NCBI GenBank assembly: GCA_947456815.1
Contig: CANGTL010000001.1
Span: forward strand, 62,001-126,000
Direction: 5' to 3'
Length of the DNA: 64,000 nt
Origin: Flavobacteriaceae bacterium
Lineage (GTDB): Bacteria; Bacteroidota; Bacteroidia; Flavobacteriales; Flavobacteriaceae
In this document: piece after piece, positions 17,140 through 26,820 of the stretch
Layout: every line of letters starts with the position of its first letter
Numbering within the stretch: the stretch's first letter is position 1
Program-made: the position numbers and the translations under genes
The notes under the pieces: model-generated
Told to the model about the DNA's origin: nothing
Seen by the model: the letters and a program-made list of their open reading frames with translations, nothing else
Databases searched by the model: none

Positions 17140-18147
17140 ATGCGCAAAGGACTGAATCCTCATAAAGACCAATTGCAAGAAAAAACAGCCTATATACATC
17201 AAGTAATATTGCCTGTTTTTATCCCAAATCATGATGATTATTTTAAGGATAGTTTTTCAATACTCAAGCTTTGTCTACAGTCTCTATTTGCTACCATTCA
17301 CCCAAAAACATTTGTAACCGTAGTTAATAATGGTAGTGATGCCATTGTTACCTCATATTTAGAAGATCAGTACAAGCAATCTAAAATTCATGAGCTAATT
17401 CATACAACAAATATTGGTAAATTGAATTCAATTCTAAAAGGTTTAGCTGGAAACAATATCGAACTTGTAACAATTGCAGATAGTGATGTGCTGTTTCTGT
17501 CTAATTGGCAAATAGAAACCAATAAAGTATTTTCCAAATTCCCTCGAGCAGGTGTTGTTGGAATCGTACCTCAATATAAATCATATACCACACTTTGTCA
17601 AAATATGATTTGGGATAATTTATTTAAAAAAAGTATGCAATTTATACCAGTAAAAAACCCAAAAGCAATCGAGATGTTTTATGAAAGTATTGGTTGGGGT
17701 CCAAGTAATCCAGACTATCTAAAGTTATCATTAGGACTTGTAGCCGAGGATGGTTTTAGTGCATTTATTGGCAGCGGACATTTCGTAGCTACCTATAAAA
17801 AAAATCTTTTCGAAACAATCATTACGTACAATGATTTCAAAATGGGAGGAAACAGTGAGAGATACTTAGATTCTATCACTTTGAAAAAAAATTACTGGCG
17901 ATTAACCACTCATGATAATTATGCCTACCACATGGGTAATGTACACGAAAACTGGATGAGTGAAGTGACATTCGAAACTAATCAGCACTACGAATTTAAG
18001 CAAGATTTTCCTGTTTTTAATGAAATTAACAGATTGCAATATTTTGTACGCAATAGCATATTTCGAAAAATATTTAGAGAAGAAAAAGTGAAAAAGTTGT
18101 TTTACCGCTTTAAAGGAATGCCTAAAGATATGATCTCAAAATACTAA
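17140..18147 (+). CDS. Glycosyltransferase, GT2-like (GT-A)
   Basis: A 335-residue protein with a GT-A type fold inferred from VILPVFIPNHDDYFKDSFSI near the N-terminus, VVNNGSD, and the metal site VTIADSDVLFLSNW around residue 115. A later segment, SAFIGSGHFVATYKK, resembles an acceptor-site loop. It is more divergent than the GT2 proteins around it, and the sugar is unknown. Neighbouring genes read in the same direction with gaps of 6-20 bases, so it belongs to the shared transcript. Confidence 0.75.
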   Translation: MRKGLNPHKDQLQEKTAYIHQVILPVFIPNHDDYFKDSFSILKLCLQSLFATIHPKTFVTVVNNGSDAIVTSYLEDQYKQSKIHELIHTTNIGKLNSILKGLAGNNIELVTIADSDVLFLSNWQIETNKVFSKFPRAGVVGIVPQYKSYTTLCQNMIWDNLFKKSMQFIPVKNPKAIEMFYESIGWGPSNPDYLKLSLGLVAEDGFSAFIGSGHFVATYKKNLFETIITYNDFKMGGNSERYLDSITLKKNYWRLTTHDNYAYHMGNVHENWMSEVTFETNQHYEFKQDFPVFNEINRLQYFVRNSIFRKIFREEKVKKLFYRFKGMPKDMISKY

Positions 18148-18153
18148 TTCCCC

Positions 18154-19068
18154 TTGATTGTGAATCTTCCAAAATTTACTATTCTCATTACTACTAAAAA
18201 TCGTTTGCAAGAATTGATTTTTACTTTGCAAAAAATCAATGGCCTATTGATAAACGAAAAAGTATGCTGCATTATATGTGATGATGGATCGAGCGATGGA
18301 ACTTCAAATTACATCAAAGAGAACTTTCCGAATATTCACTTGATTCGAAATGAAAAAAGTAAAGGACTGATATACAGCCGAAATAAATTAATGGGATTGA
18401 CAAGAACTGAATTCGCGATTTCTATTGATGATGATTTGCATTTCATAACACCAAATCCTTTAGAATTAATTGAAAAATATTTTGATTCAAATCCAAAATG
18501 TGGTCTTATTGGGTTCAGAATTTTTTGGAGTACTTTAGAGCCATTATCTACAAGTACCATGGACCAACCCCATCGAATGAAGAGTTTTGCCGGATGTGCA
18601 CATGTATGGCGAATGAAAGCTTGGCATCAAATTCCAAACTATCCTTCGTGGTTCATTTTTCATGGAGAAGAAGATTTTGCCGCTTATGAGTTATTTAAGA
18701 AAAAAATAGAAATACACTATTTGCCTACTATTTTGGTAAATCATCGAGTAGATATAAAAGCGAGAAAAAAAAATGCGGACTATGCTTTGCGATTGCGGCG
18801 ATCGCTTCGTTCTGGCTGGTGTTTGATGTTTCTTTTTTTTCCAATTAAAAAGATTCCGCGTCTTTTCGCTTATACTATTTGGATGCAATTTAAATTGAAA
18901 GTATTCAAGGGTGATATCAAAGCATTTCAATCCATTCTACTTGCACTTTTTGATTGTATAGTTTTTGTTCCGAGAATAATAAAAAACGCAAACAGATTAA
19001 CATTGAAAGAGTACGTAGAATATGAAAAAATAGACAATATTAAATTGTACTGGAAACCTGAAAATTAG
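18154..19068 (+). CDS. Glycosyltransferase family 2
   Basis: A 304-residue GT-A enzyme: FTILITTKNRLQELIFTL, IICDDGSSDGTSNYI, and metal-binding ISIDDDLHF around residue 93. A GEEDFAAYEL segment (about 171-180) supplies the usual acceptor-side ED motif. There is no ATG at the 5' end: TTG at 18154 or GTG at 18160 must serve as start, giving MIVNLPKF or MNLPKF. The basic C-terminal half with a hydrophobic stretch (SILLALFDCIVFVPRII) suggests membrane attachment. Linkage and sugar are unknown. Confidence 0.88.
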   Translation: MIVNLPKFTILITTKNRLQELIFTLQKINGLLINEKVCCIICDDGSSDGTSNYIKENFPNIHLIRNEKSKGLIYSRNKLMGLTRTEFAISIDDDLHFITPNPLELIEKYFDSNPKCGLIGFRIFWSTLEPLSTSTMDQPHRMKSFAGCAHVWRMKAWHQIPNYPSWFIFHGEEDFAAYELFKKKIEIHYLPTILVNHRVDIKARKKNADYALRLRRSLRSGWCLMFLFFPIKKIPRLFAYTIWMQFKLKVFKGDIKAFQSILLALFDCIVFVPRIIKNANRLTLKEYVEYEKIDNIKLYWKPEN

Positions 19069-19099
19069 TTATTTTTACGACCCTGCTTATAACAAATTG

Positions 19100-19771
19100 A
19101 TGAAAAATATTGCTATTATACCGGCACGCGGAGGGTCTAAGAGATTACCAAACAAAAACATATTATTACTTGGCGGAATCCCTTTAATAGCACATAGTAT
19201 TCTTGAAGCTAAAAAGTTTCCAAATATTATTGATGAGATTTATGTCTCTACTGATGACCTAAAAATCAAGGAAATAGCATTGTCATATGGTGCAAAAGTA
19301 GTTGACAGACCAATAGAATTGTCTGGCGATTTTGAGCCTACTGTTACAGCACTGAAGCATGTTTTAGAAGAATTGTCTAGTAACGTACAAACGGTGTTTC
19401 TTTTGCAACCGACCAATCCATTTCGACCTTTGAACTTAATTTCAGAGGCTTATAGCGTTTTTTTAGAAAAAGGAGTTGAAAGTTTGATGACTGTGACTAG
19501 GAATCATCAGAAGTTTGGCAGAGTGATCAATAATGCATTTATTCCTTTTAATTATAAAATTGGAGAACGAAGTCAAGACTTAGAGCCACTTTATTTTGAA
19601 AATGGATTGCTCTATATTATTTCATCAAATTTGATTCTACAAAGTAAAATCATGGGGACTAAACCATTTCCTATGATTGTTGATCATTTATTCGCTTCAG
19701 TCGACATCGACACTCAAGACGATTTCGATTTTGCAAAATATGTATTTCAAAAATCTAAAATTAAAATATGA
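19100..19771 (+). CDS. neuA: CMP-nonulosonate cytidylyltransferase (NeuA type)
   Basis: Acylneuraminate cytidylyltransferase of 223 residues that activates a nonulosonic acid with CTP. The nucleotide-binding motif [15 protein letters not shown] is at the N-terminus. Further conserved elements are [20 protein letters not shown], and [15 protein letters not shown] at the C-terminus. The ATG at 19100 is chosen over the TTG just before it. The stop overlaps the neuB start in ATGA, so the two are translationally coupled. The sugar could be sialic acid, legionaminic acid or a relative; the cytidylyltransferase alone does not decide. Confidence 0.9.
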   Translation: MKNIAIIPARGGSKRLPNKNILLLGGIPLIAHSILEAKKFPNIIDEIYVSTDDLKIKEIALSYGAKVVDRPIELSGDFEPTVTALKHVLEELSSNVQTVFLLQPTNPFRPLNLISEAYSVFLEKGVESLMTVTRNHQKFGRVINNAFIPFNYKIGERSQDLEPLYFENGLLYIISSNLILQSKIMGTKPFPMIVDHLFASVDIDTQDDFDFAKYVFQKSKIKI

Positions 19772-20811
19772 ATCCATATATCGAAATTTCTGGTCGTAAA
19801 ATAGGTCGAGACTTTCCACCTTTGGTGATAGCAGAAATTGGCATCAATCATGAAGGGTCACTACAAACAGCATTTGAAATGGTAGATGCTGCAAAAAGAG
19901 CAGGTGTTGAGTTGGTGAAGCACCAAACTCATATCGTCGAAGATGAAATGAGTGCTGTGGCCAAAAAAGTAATCCCCGGCAATGCGGATGTTTCTATTTA
20001 TGAAATCATGGAACGTTGTGCCTTGAACGAATCAGAAGAAATTCAACTAAAAAATTACGTCGAAAGCAAAGGAATGATTTTTATATCAACTCCCTTTTCT
20101 CGAGCTGCTGCTGACAGATTGGAACGCATGAAAGTTGAAGCATATAAGATTGGTTCGGGAGAATGCAATAATTACCCACTCTTGGAACATATAGCTTCGT
20201 TCGGAAAGCCAATTATTTTGAGCACAGGTATGAATACTATTGAAAGTGTTCGAAAAGCAGTAGCAATTTTTGATAAACATCAGGTTCCTGTGGCTCTTTT
20301 ACATACTACTAATTTGTATCCAACTCCTATTCATCTTGTACGTTTTGGTGCCATGACACAATTGCACGAAGCCTTTCAAGATAAGGTTTTTGGTTTGAGT
20401 GATCATACGCTTAATAATAACGCTTGTTTAGGAGCTGTTGCGTTAGGAGCAAGCATACTAGAGCGCCATTTTACAGATACCATGAATCGAACAGGTCCAG
20501 ACATCGTTTGTAGTATGGACGAGCAAGCAACTAGAGAACTAATTTTAAATAGTAATGAGATATGGCAAATGCGCGGAGGTTCAAAAGAACCCGCTAAAGA
20601 AGAACAAGTCACCATCGACTTTGCTTTTGCCACCGTTTGTAGTATTGCCGCCATTCAAAAAGGTGAAACATTTACCAAAGAGAACCTTTGGGTAAAAAGA
20701 CCAGGTACGGGTAAAATTCTTGCTGAACATTATGAAAATATTTTGGGAAAAAAGTCAAGTAGAACAATCGAAAATGACGAGCAACTCATTTGGAGTGATA
20801 TTATATTGTAA
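19768..20811 (+). CDS. neuB: Nonulosonic acid synthase (NeuB type)
   Basis: A 347-residue phosphoenolpyruvate-condensing synthase that joins PEP to an N-acyl mannosamine-type sugar. The TIM-barrel part runs to about 280, with [49 protein letters not shown] and LERHFT. An antifreeze-like SAF domain follows ([19 protein letters not shown]). Coupled to neuA by a four-base overlap and followed immediately by neuC. Legionaminate synthase (LegI) is a close relative and fits the 4,6-dehydratase and aminotransferase genes in this locus. Confidence 0.92.
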   Translation: MNPYIEISGRKIGRDFPPLVIAEIGINHEGSLQTAFEMVDAAKRAGVELVKHQTHIVEDEMSAVAKKVIPGNADVSIYEIMERCALNESEEIQLKNYVESKGMIFISTPFSRAAADRLERMKVEAYKIGSGECNNYPLLEHIASFGKPIILSTGMNTIESVRKAVAIFDKHQVPVALLHTTNLYPTPIHLVRFGAMTQLHEAFQDKVFGLSDHTLNNNACLGAVALGASILERHFTDTMNRTGPDIVCSMDEQATRELILNSNEIWQMRGGSKEPAKEEQVTIDFAFATVCSIAAIQKGETFTKENLWVKRPGTGKILAEHYENILGKKSSRTIENDEQLIWSDIIL

Positions 20812-21933
20812 ATGAAAAAAATCCTTTTTCTTACTGGAACACGTGCCGATTTTGGTAAAATAAAAAGCCTCGTTCAAATTCTTGAAGATCATTCCTATTT
20901 TGAAGTTTTTGTTTTTGTTACAGGAATGCATCTTTTGGAAGAATATGGTTATACGTTGCTTGAAATCGAACGCTGTGGATACAGAAATATTTTTACCTTT
21001 GAAAACCATACGCATGAAACAACTATGGATTTGACGCTAGCAAAAACTATACAAGGGCTTTCTAGCTATGTAAATCAGATACAGCCGGATATGATAATAG
21101 TTCACGGAGATCGGGTAGAAACTTTGGCTGGTGCAATTGTTGGTTCTTTGAATAATATTTTAGTGGCTCATATCGAAGGAGGTGAAATATCTGGGACTGT
21201 TGATGAGTTAATTCGACATAGCGTTAGCAAATTGAGCCATGTTCACTTTGTTTCAAATGTTGATGCAAAAAAGAGATTACGTCAAATGGGTGAATTAGAT
21301 TCTTCTATATTTACAATTGGATCCCCTGATATAGATATCATGTTTTCTGAGAATTTACCAACTCTAGAAACTTCCAAAGATTATTATCAAATAGCATTCA
21401 AAAAATATGCAATCGCTATGTTTCATCCAGTTACTACAGAAGCTAATGAAATGGAATCTTATGCAATTAATTTTGTAAATTCATTACTACAAGATCATCA
21501 TAACTACATTATTATTTTTCCAAATAATGACAGAGGAAGCCAGTACATTATCAATGCCTATGATAAATTAAAAGAGCATGACAGATTTAGAATTTTCCCC
21601 TCTTTGCGTTTCGAATATTTCCTAACCCTACTAAAGAATTGTCAGTTCATTATTGGAAATAGTAGTGCTGGAATAAGAGAAGCTCCCTACTATGGAATTC
21701 CAATAATTAATATTGGAACAAGGCAGCAAAATAGAGCAGTTCATGCAGATATTATTAATTCTGATTATGAAGAAAAAAATATTAATGAAGCGCTAAAAGT
21801 AATAGATTCTCACAAAGTAATCCCGACAAATTCTGATTTTGGTGTTGGGAGAAGTGATGAATTATTCTTAGAGACTCTACTTGATGAAACAATTTGGAAA
21901 TTAAATCACCAAAAGCAATTTCGAGATAAATAA
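20812..21933 (+). CDS. neuC: UDP-GlcNAc 2-epimerase, hydrolysing (NeuC/LegG type)
   Basis: A 373-residue GT-B-fold epimerase that releases UDP and yields the 2-epimer for NeuB. Motifs: LTGTRADFGKIKSL, IVHGDRVETLAGA, HIEGGEISGTVDE, IRHSVSKLSHVHFV, and NSSAGIREAPYYGIPIINIG at the UDP site. The sequence fits the hydrolysing branch (NeuC, LegG), not the WecB branch. It begins directly after the neuB stop. Its substrate is either UDP-GlcNAc (sialic acid) or UDP-diacetamido-trideoxy-glucose (legionaminic acid). Confidence 0.92.
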   Translation: MKKILFLTGTRADFGKIKSLVQILEDHSYFEVFVFVTGMHLLEEYGYTLLEIERCGYRNIFTFENHTHETTMDLTLAKTIQGLSSYVNQIQPDMIIVHGDRVETLAGAIVGSLNNILVAHIEGGEISGTVDELIRHSVSKLSHVHFVSNVDAKKRLRQMGELDSSIFTIGSPDIDIMFSENLPTLETSKDYYQIAFKKYAIAMFHPVTTEANEMESYAINFVNSLLQDHHNYIIIFPNNDRGSQYIINAYDKLKEHDRFRIFPSLRFEYFLTLLKNCQFIIGNSSAGIREAPYYGIPIINIGTRQQNRAVHADIINSDYEEKNINEALKVIDSHKVIPTNSDFGVGRSDELFLETLLDETIWKLNHQKQFRDK

Positions 21934-21982
21934 TGTAGTTAAATTTTCAAGAAATTGAAAGTTATAGGTTTAATTTAATTTA

Positions 21983-23377
21983 ATGAAACAAAGAAAAATA
22001 TTTATTTTATTGCCCGACGGAGTAGGTCTTAGGAACTTTGCCTACACCGATTTTCATAAACAAGCAATAATAAACGGATTAGATGTTGTGTTTTGGAATA
22101 ATTGTTCCTTCGATTTAAAAAGCTTAGGTCATAATGAAATTAAGATTACAAATTCGAAAGCTCATATCTTAACTGATATATTTAAAAAGGCAAGAGTTCA
22201 AATTGACTTAGATCTTAATAGTAAAAGATTCAACGATAAGATATATGAAAGCTATCGATTTCGATTGGCAACAGATTCATTTTCAAATTTTTTAAAGTTT
22301 TTAGGGGTTCAATTACTAACTTTATTATATTCTTCACCAAAAGGAATCGAAAGAATTAGGAATTCTATTCTCAAATTGGAAAAAAAAACCATTTACTATA
22401 ATGAGTGTTTAGGAGTATTAAGAAAAGAAAAACCAGATTTTGTTTTTTGTACAAATCAAAGAACAACATTGGCGTTAGCTCCAATATTAGCTGCGCAAGA
22501 ATTAAACATTCCGACTGGTACTTTTATATTCTCATGGGATAATTTACCCAAAGCAACTTTAGTACTAGAACCAAATTATTACTTTGTTTGGAGCGTTCAT
22601 ATGAAAGCAGAATTAATGAAATATTATCCATTTATTCATGAAAATCAAATTTTTGTAACAGGAACTCCTCAATTTGAAATGCATAATTCTGATGAGCATA
22701 TTACTTCAAAAAGTGTTTTTTTTAATGAAAATAATTTAGACATTAAAAAAAAATATATTTGTTTTTCAGGCGATGATATTACAACTTCTCCCAACGATCC
22801 AATTTATTTAGCTGATACAGCAAAAGCAATTAGTTCACTTAATTCGAAAGGAAATAATTTGGGAATAATATTTCGAAGATGTCCTGTAGATTTTTCTGAC
22901 CGATTTGACATAGTTTTAGAAAAGTATAAAGACATCATTGTTCCTATTGATCCAAAATGGGAAAAAATGGGAGATTCGTGGAATAGTGTATTGCCAAAAA
23001 AGGACGATATGACTTTGCAGATAAATACAATAGCTCATACGGAAATGGTCATAAATTTGGGGTCAACAATGGTTTTTGATTATATTACTCACAATAAACC
23101 TTGTGCGTTCATCAACTATGATATTCCTAATTCTGTTCAAACAGATTGGTCTGTAAGTAAAATATATGAATATGTTCATTTTCGTTCTATGCCATGCAAA
23201 GAATCAGTACTTTGGATTGATTCTTCGGAATCTATTGAATCTATTATAAAAGTCGGACTTGAGCAACCCGATACGGTTGTAAAAAATGCGCAAAAGTGGT
23301 TTGAAAAAATAAATCAACATCCACGGGAAGAAGCCTCTCAACGAATTCTAAAAGCAATAGAAGAAAAAATTATATAA
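21983..23377 (+). CDS. Putative GT-B glycosyltransferase next to the nonulosonate genes
   Basis: A 464-residue protein without a clear named family. It starts IFILLPDGVGLRNFAYTD, has a mid-protein IPTGTFIFSWDNLPKATLV, and in the C-terminal half INLGSTMVFDYITHNKPCA, a pattern of the donor-binding half of GT-B enzymes and of CDP-glycerol-type transferases. It directly follows neuABC, so transfer of a CMP-activated nonulosonic acid is a reasonable guess, but nothing in the sequence proves this. No signal peptide or membrane helix is evident. Confidence 0.6.
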   Translation: MKQRKIFILLPDGVGLRNFAYTDFHKQAIINGLDVVFWNNCSFDLKSLGHNEIKITNSKAHILTDIFKKARVQIDLDLNSKRFNDKIYESYRFRLATDSFSNFLKFLGVQLLTLLYSSPKGIERIRNSILKLEKKTIYYNECLGVLRKEKPDFVFCTNQRTTLALAPILAAQELNIPTGTFIFSWDNLPKATLVLEPNYYFVWSVHMKAELMKYYPFIHENQIFVTGTPQFEMHNSDEHITSKSVFFNENNLDIKKKYICFSGDDITTSPNDPIYLADTAKAISSLNSKGNNLGIIFRRCPVDFSDRFDIVLEKYKDIIVPIDPKWEKMGDSWNSVLPKKDDMTLQINTIAHTEMVINLGSTMVFDYITHNKPCAFINYDIPNSVQTDWSVSKIYEYVHFRSMPCKESVLWIDSSESIESIIKVGLEQPDTVVKNAQKWFEKINQHPREEASQRILKAIEEKII

Positions 23378-23462
23378 TTTCTCAATGCTTTTTATCATTA
23401 ATAAAAATTTTAGAATACTTTTTAAACAATAAAAGATATAACCTTAACTTAAGTATTATAAA

Positions 23463-24383
23463 ATGTTCTCAAATTTGATAAAAAAGAACCTTAAAAGATT
23501 GATCCCAAGAAAATTTAGGTCGAGGATTATTTCTAAAATTGAACAAAAGAAACAAGATTCCTACTTGACTAAATTGAAGTTGAATATAATTAAATTTTAT
23601 GATGCAAAAGAGGACATAACAAGAGAAGAAGAGAAGGTGCTTAAATATTTATCATCTCATCCCATTTCTATTTTTCCCTATGATTTTCAAGAAAAGTATA
23701 GCAAATCTGACATAGAACTCATAAAAGATTCTACAAATGGGCTGTATTATGTCATGCACAATAATAAGAAGTTATATTTTAAAAGATCTTATTCAGAAGC
23801 AAAAATCAGAAGTCTATATCATGGCTTGCAGCTTGACCAAGATTCTGAATCGCCACATTTGTATTTGACCGAAGATTTTAATCTAAATTCGAATGACGTT
23901 ATTGCCGATATAGGAGCTGCTGAAGGAAATTTTTCGTTGAGTAATGTTGAAACTGTGAAGAAAATATATCTTTTTGAATGCGACGAAGAATGGATAGAAG
24001 CATTAGAGGCAACCTTTAATCCGTGGAAAGAAAAGGTAGTTATTTGTAATAAATTCGTTTCTAATTTAGATAGAAATGACTCAATTTCCCTTGATGCTTT
24101 TAGTAAAGAACATGGTGATATTACTTTCTTAAAGGTAGATATTGAAGGTGAAGAAGCAAATTTCTTACTAGGAGGTCATCGCTTTTTGCAGTCAGAAAGG
24201 AATTATAAAATTGCTATTTGTACCTATCACAAACAAGAAGATGAATATGAGTTTACCAGACTCTTGGAATCTTTTGGTCTTCATATGAAACCGTCTGACG
24301 GGTTTATGATTTTTTATCATGACCATAGTATTAAAGAGCCATTCCTAAGAAGGGGACTTTTAAGAGCTGAAAAAAAAGTATAA
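23463..24383 (+). CDS. FkbM-like methyltransferase
   Basis: A 306-residue protein whose C-terminal half shows SAM-methyltransferase features: NDVIADIGAAEGNFSLS, IYLFECDEEWIEAL, and the FkbM hallmark ITFLKVDIEGEEANFLLGG. The N-terminal 130 residues are basic and charged, without a recognised domain. It is the second FkbM-type protein in the locus and is only distantly like the one at 13480. Substrate unknown; probably sugar O-methylation. It abuts the next gene (TAA immediately before ATG). Confidence 0.75.
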   Translation: MFSNLIKKNLKRLIPRKFRSRIISKIEQKKQDSYLTKLKLNIIKFYDAKEDITREEEKVLKYLSSHPISIFPYDFQEKYSKSDIELIKDSTNGLYYVMHNNKKLYFKRSYSEAKIRSLYHGLQLDQDSESPHLYLTEDFNLNSNDVIADIGAAEGNFSLSNVETVKKIYLFECDEEWIEALEATFNPWKEKVVICNKFVSNLDRNDSISLDAFSKEHGDITFLKVDIEGEEANFLLGGHRFLQSERNYKIAICTYHKQEDEYEFTRLLESFGLHMKPSDGFMIFYHDHSIKEPFLRRGLLRAEKKV

Positions 24384-25190
24384 ATGAGTAAAAATATTGC
24401 CATTTTATCGACTGTTGTAAATTTTGACTTGTATCAAAAATCTTCACCATTATTCCCTAAAGGTATACCGAAATATGTGATAGATGGAACTAATGGGATG
24501 CATGCAATGGATAGTATCTGTTATATGTTTAAGAAACTGAAGAATCAAAATATCGATTGGCTGATTATGGCAGATGAAGACGTTTTATTCATCGATTCGA
24601 ATTTGGTTTTCTCACTTATAGAGGAAATGGAAAAAGGAAATTACTCGGTATGTGGCGTTCGAGATGGAGGAGTAATACCGCACCGTATACAGAATCCTTA
24701 TTGCGTCAACACTTTTTTCTCTATCCTAAATTTCAAAGAAATAAATGATTTGTGGAATGAAAAAGAAGTGCTGAAAAACCAATATGTTTTGAAGGGTGAA
24801 TTTGATGACGATTTGAATTTATTAAGAGGAGATTTCAGTCAAGAGAGCTTATTTGAACCCTATTACTGTTTTTATTTTTGGTTAAGAAGAAAAGGAAAGA
24901 AGTTTCTTTTTTTGGACGCAACAGTTCCTTTTAAAGAAGACAATATTGCCAATATGGTATCGGATTTAAACGGCAATCCGATACTTTATCATACTTGGTA
25001 TGCAAGATCTTATGGATCAAACGAAAAGCATAGTAAACGAATCGATGTTATTTTTGATAAAGTGCAAAAAGCACAAGAGTACTCAATTGATCCACCGATT
25101 GTTTTCAAAGACCATACTTATGCTTATAAAAAATATTGTTACAAATTATTGAACAGGATAAAGACTAAGTTAAAATCTGCTTTAGCATAA
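24384..25190 (+). CDS. Hypothetical glycosyltransferase-like protein
   Basis: A 268-residue protein not assigned to a family. The pattern WLIMADEDVLFID near residue 60 resembles the metal site of GT-A enzymes, as in the protein at 17140-18147 (ADSDVLF). Other visible features are the stretch YCFYFWLRRKGKKFLFLDA, a candidate acceptor-side region, and a final HTWYARSYGSNEKHSKRID. No signal peptide. Position in the middle of a glycan run supports a transferase role; this is inference. Confidence 0.5.
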   Translation: MSKNIAILSTVVNFDLYQKSSPLFPKGIPKYVIDGTNGMHAMDSICYMFKKLKNQNIDWLIMADEDVLFIDSNLVFSLIEEMEKGNYSVCGVRDGGVIPHRIQNPYCVNTFFSILNFKEINDLWNEKEVLKNQYVLKGEFDDDLNLLRGDFSQESLFEPYYCFYFWLRRKGKKFLFLDATVPFKEDNIANMVSDLNGNPILYHTWYARSYGSNEKHSKRIDVIFDKVQKAQEYSIDPPIVFKDHTYAYKKYCYKLLNRIKTKLKSALA

Positions 25191-25212
25191 CAGTTTTGAA
25201 TTTAATTTTCTA

Positions 25213-25788
25213 ATGACGAAAACAGAATTAATTGAGTGCCTTCAACAAGACCTTCTTCGATACGGAATAAGGCAACCATTTTCATTGCGTTTACTCTTAA
25301 GGTGTTTTGGTCCGAATTATGCGCCAGGTTTAAAATTTATTTTGCTTTGTCGGATTTGTAAATATTACAAAAGTACAAGTCGATTGTTATTTTATTTTCT
25401 GATGATATGGCTTCGTCATTTAACCAATAAATATGGAATTGATATTTCCTATAGAACAATAATTGGGAAAGGTTTGTATATTGGGCATTTTGGTGGAATA
25501 GTCGTACACGGTGATGCCGAAATAGGAGAGAATTGCAATCTTTCACAAGGAGTTACCATTGGTGTACTTATACGTGGAAAAAAACAGGGAGTGCCAAAAA
25601 TCGGAAACCGTTGTTTTTTAGGTCCTGGAGCAACAATTTTGGGAGGCATAACTGTTGGTGATGACGTGCTGATTGGTGCAAATGCAATAGTAACTTTTGA
25701 TGTGCCGTCTAATTCTGTTGTGGCTTCACCATTGGCTTCTATAGTTTCAAATAAAGGATCTAAAGAGTACATTGTAAACATCAGTTAG
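25213..25788 (+). CDS. Serine-acetyltransferase-like hexapeptide acyltransferase
   Basis: A 191-residue left-handed beta-helix acyltransferase of the CysE/WcaB branch. An N-terminal helical part carries ILLCRICKYYK. From about residue 75 come hexapeptide repeats: IGKGLYIGHFGGIVVHGDAE, IGENCNLSQGVTIG, IGNRCFLGPGATILGG and VGDDVLIGANAIV. The catalytic His is in GHFGG. In glycan clusters such enzymes O-acetylate sugars with acetyl-CoA. It resembles the protein at 30519-31073, including the ending NKGSKEYI against QNGSKGYI. Confidence 0.86.
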   Translation: MTKTELIECLQQDLLRYGIRQPFSLRLLLRCFGPNYAPGLKFILLCRICKYYKSTSRLLFYFLMIWLRHLTNKYGIDISYRTIIGKGLYIGHFGGIVVHGDAEIGENCNLSQGVTIGVLIRGKKQGVPKIGNRCFLGPGATILGGITVGDDVLIGANAIVTFDVPSNSVVASPLASIVSNKGSKEYIVNIS

Positions 25789-25839
25789 ACTCTTGAAGTC
25801 TTACTGCAAAATATATAGTAATTAAAATTTTCATTTTAA

Positions 25840-26817
25840 ATGAGTTATTCTAGTTTATTACCACTTTTAAAAAAAACAGGAAGTTCGCTTACTGTTGAAG
25901 AATTTCAATCTAGAATAAATGTAATTTTTCATGATCATGAAGCACTTCATTATGATAAAATGCATCAAGATATGTGGGAAAGTTTGCAAGAACAGATTAA
26001 CCTTTTAGTCAATGATTTTTACAAATTTAAAGAGCCCAATTCAAATTTGCGTTTATTGGACATAGGTTGTGGGACAGGTTTGAGTACACAATTACTACTA
26101 AATTCAAAATTGGGAGGAAATATCCAAGAAATCACTTTGTTGGATACTTCTTCAAATATGCTGAAACTCGCAGAAGAGAAAGCAAGATCTTGGGGCAAGA
26201 AGTATGTTACAATCAATTCGGAAATTTCAGATTTGAAAGGTCAATTTGATATAATAATTGTTTGTTCAGTTTTGCATCATATTCCAGAATTGGATTCATT
26301 CCTAAACAAAATAGATAGTCTTCTGCAATCGGGAGGTATCTTTATTCATTTACAAGACCCAAATGGTGATTATCTAAACGATCCGATTTATCTTGATAGA
26401 TTGTCTGAATATCATCGATTTGTTTCTCATTCTTCCTCAAGAAATCTAATTGATTTTATTCCTAAAAACTGGAAACATTTTATTAATAGAATAATTGGTA
26501 GAAAAAACTATATTGATTACATTAATGATCAATTGTTGTCTGAAAAGGTTATAAAACGACGAATGAGTGCTGAGGAAATATGGAGTGTAACGGATATTCA
26601 TGTTGAAAGTAAGCTAGATTCTATAAATAAGGGTATATCTGTAAAAAAATTGAAAGAATGTTTAAAAAATTTCAGGTTAATAAGTCAGCGATCATATGCT
26701 TTCTATAGTGTTCTTAAGAGTGATTTGTCGGAGGAATTAAAGAATAATGAGGACATTTTTACTTTAAAAAATGAATTAAATGGAAGGAACATTTCTTGTA
26801 TTTGGACAAAAAACTAA
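25840..26817 (+). CDS. Class I SAM-dependent methyltransferase
   Basis: A 325-residue methyltransferase with a clear motif I, RLLDIGCGTGLSTQLLL (about residues 68-84), motif II ITLLDTSSNMLKLAEEKA, and FDIIIVCSVLHHIPELDSFL, then LLQSGGIFIHLQDPNG. The C-terminal 130 residues (after YLNDPIYLDRL) have no assignment and may form a lid for the acceptor. Substrate unknown; lies between an acyltransferase gene and a GT4 gene in the glycan run. Confidence 0.82.
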   Translation: MSYSSLLPLLKKTGSSLTVEEFQSRINVIFHDHEALHYDKMHQDMWESLQEQINLLVNDFYKFKEPNSNLRLLDIGCGTGLSTQLLLNSKLGGNIQEITLLDTSSNMLKLAEEKARSWGKKYVTINSEISDLKGQFDIIIVCSVLHHIPELDSFLNKIDSLLQSGGIFIHLQDPNGDYLNDPIYLDRLSEYHRFVSHSSSRNLIDFIPKNWKHFINRIIGRKNYIDYINDQLLSEKVIKRRMSAEEIWSVTDIHVESKLDSINKGISVKKLKECLKNFRLISQRSYAFYSVLKSDLSEELKNNEDIFTLKNELNGRNISCIWTKN

Positions 26818-26820
26818 AAA

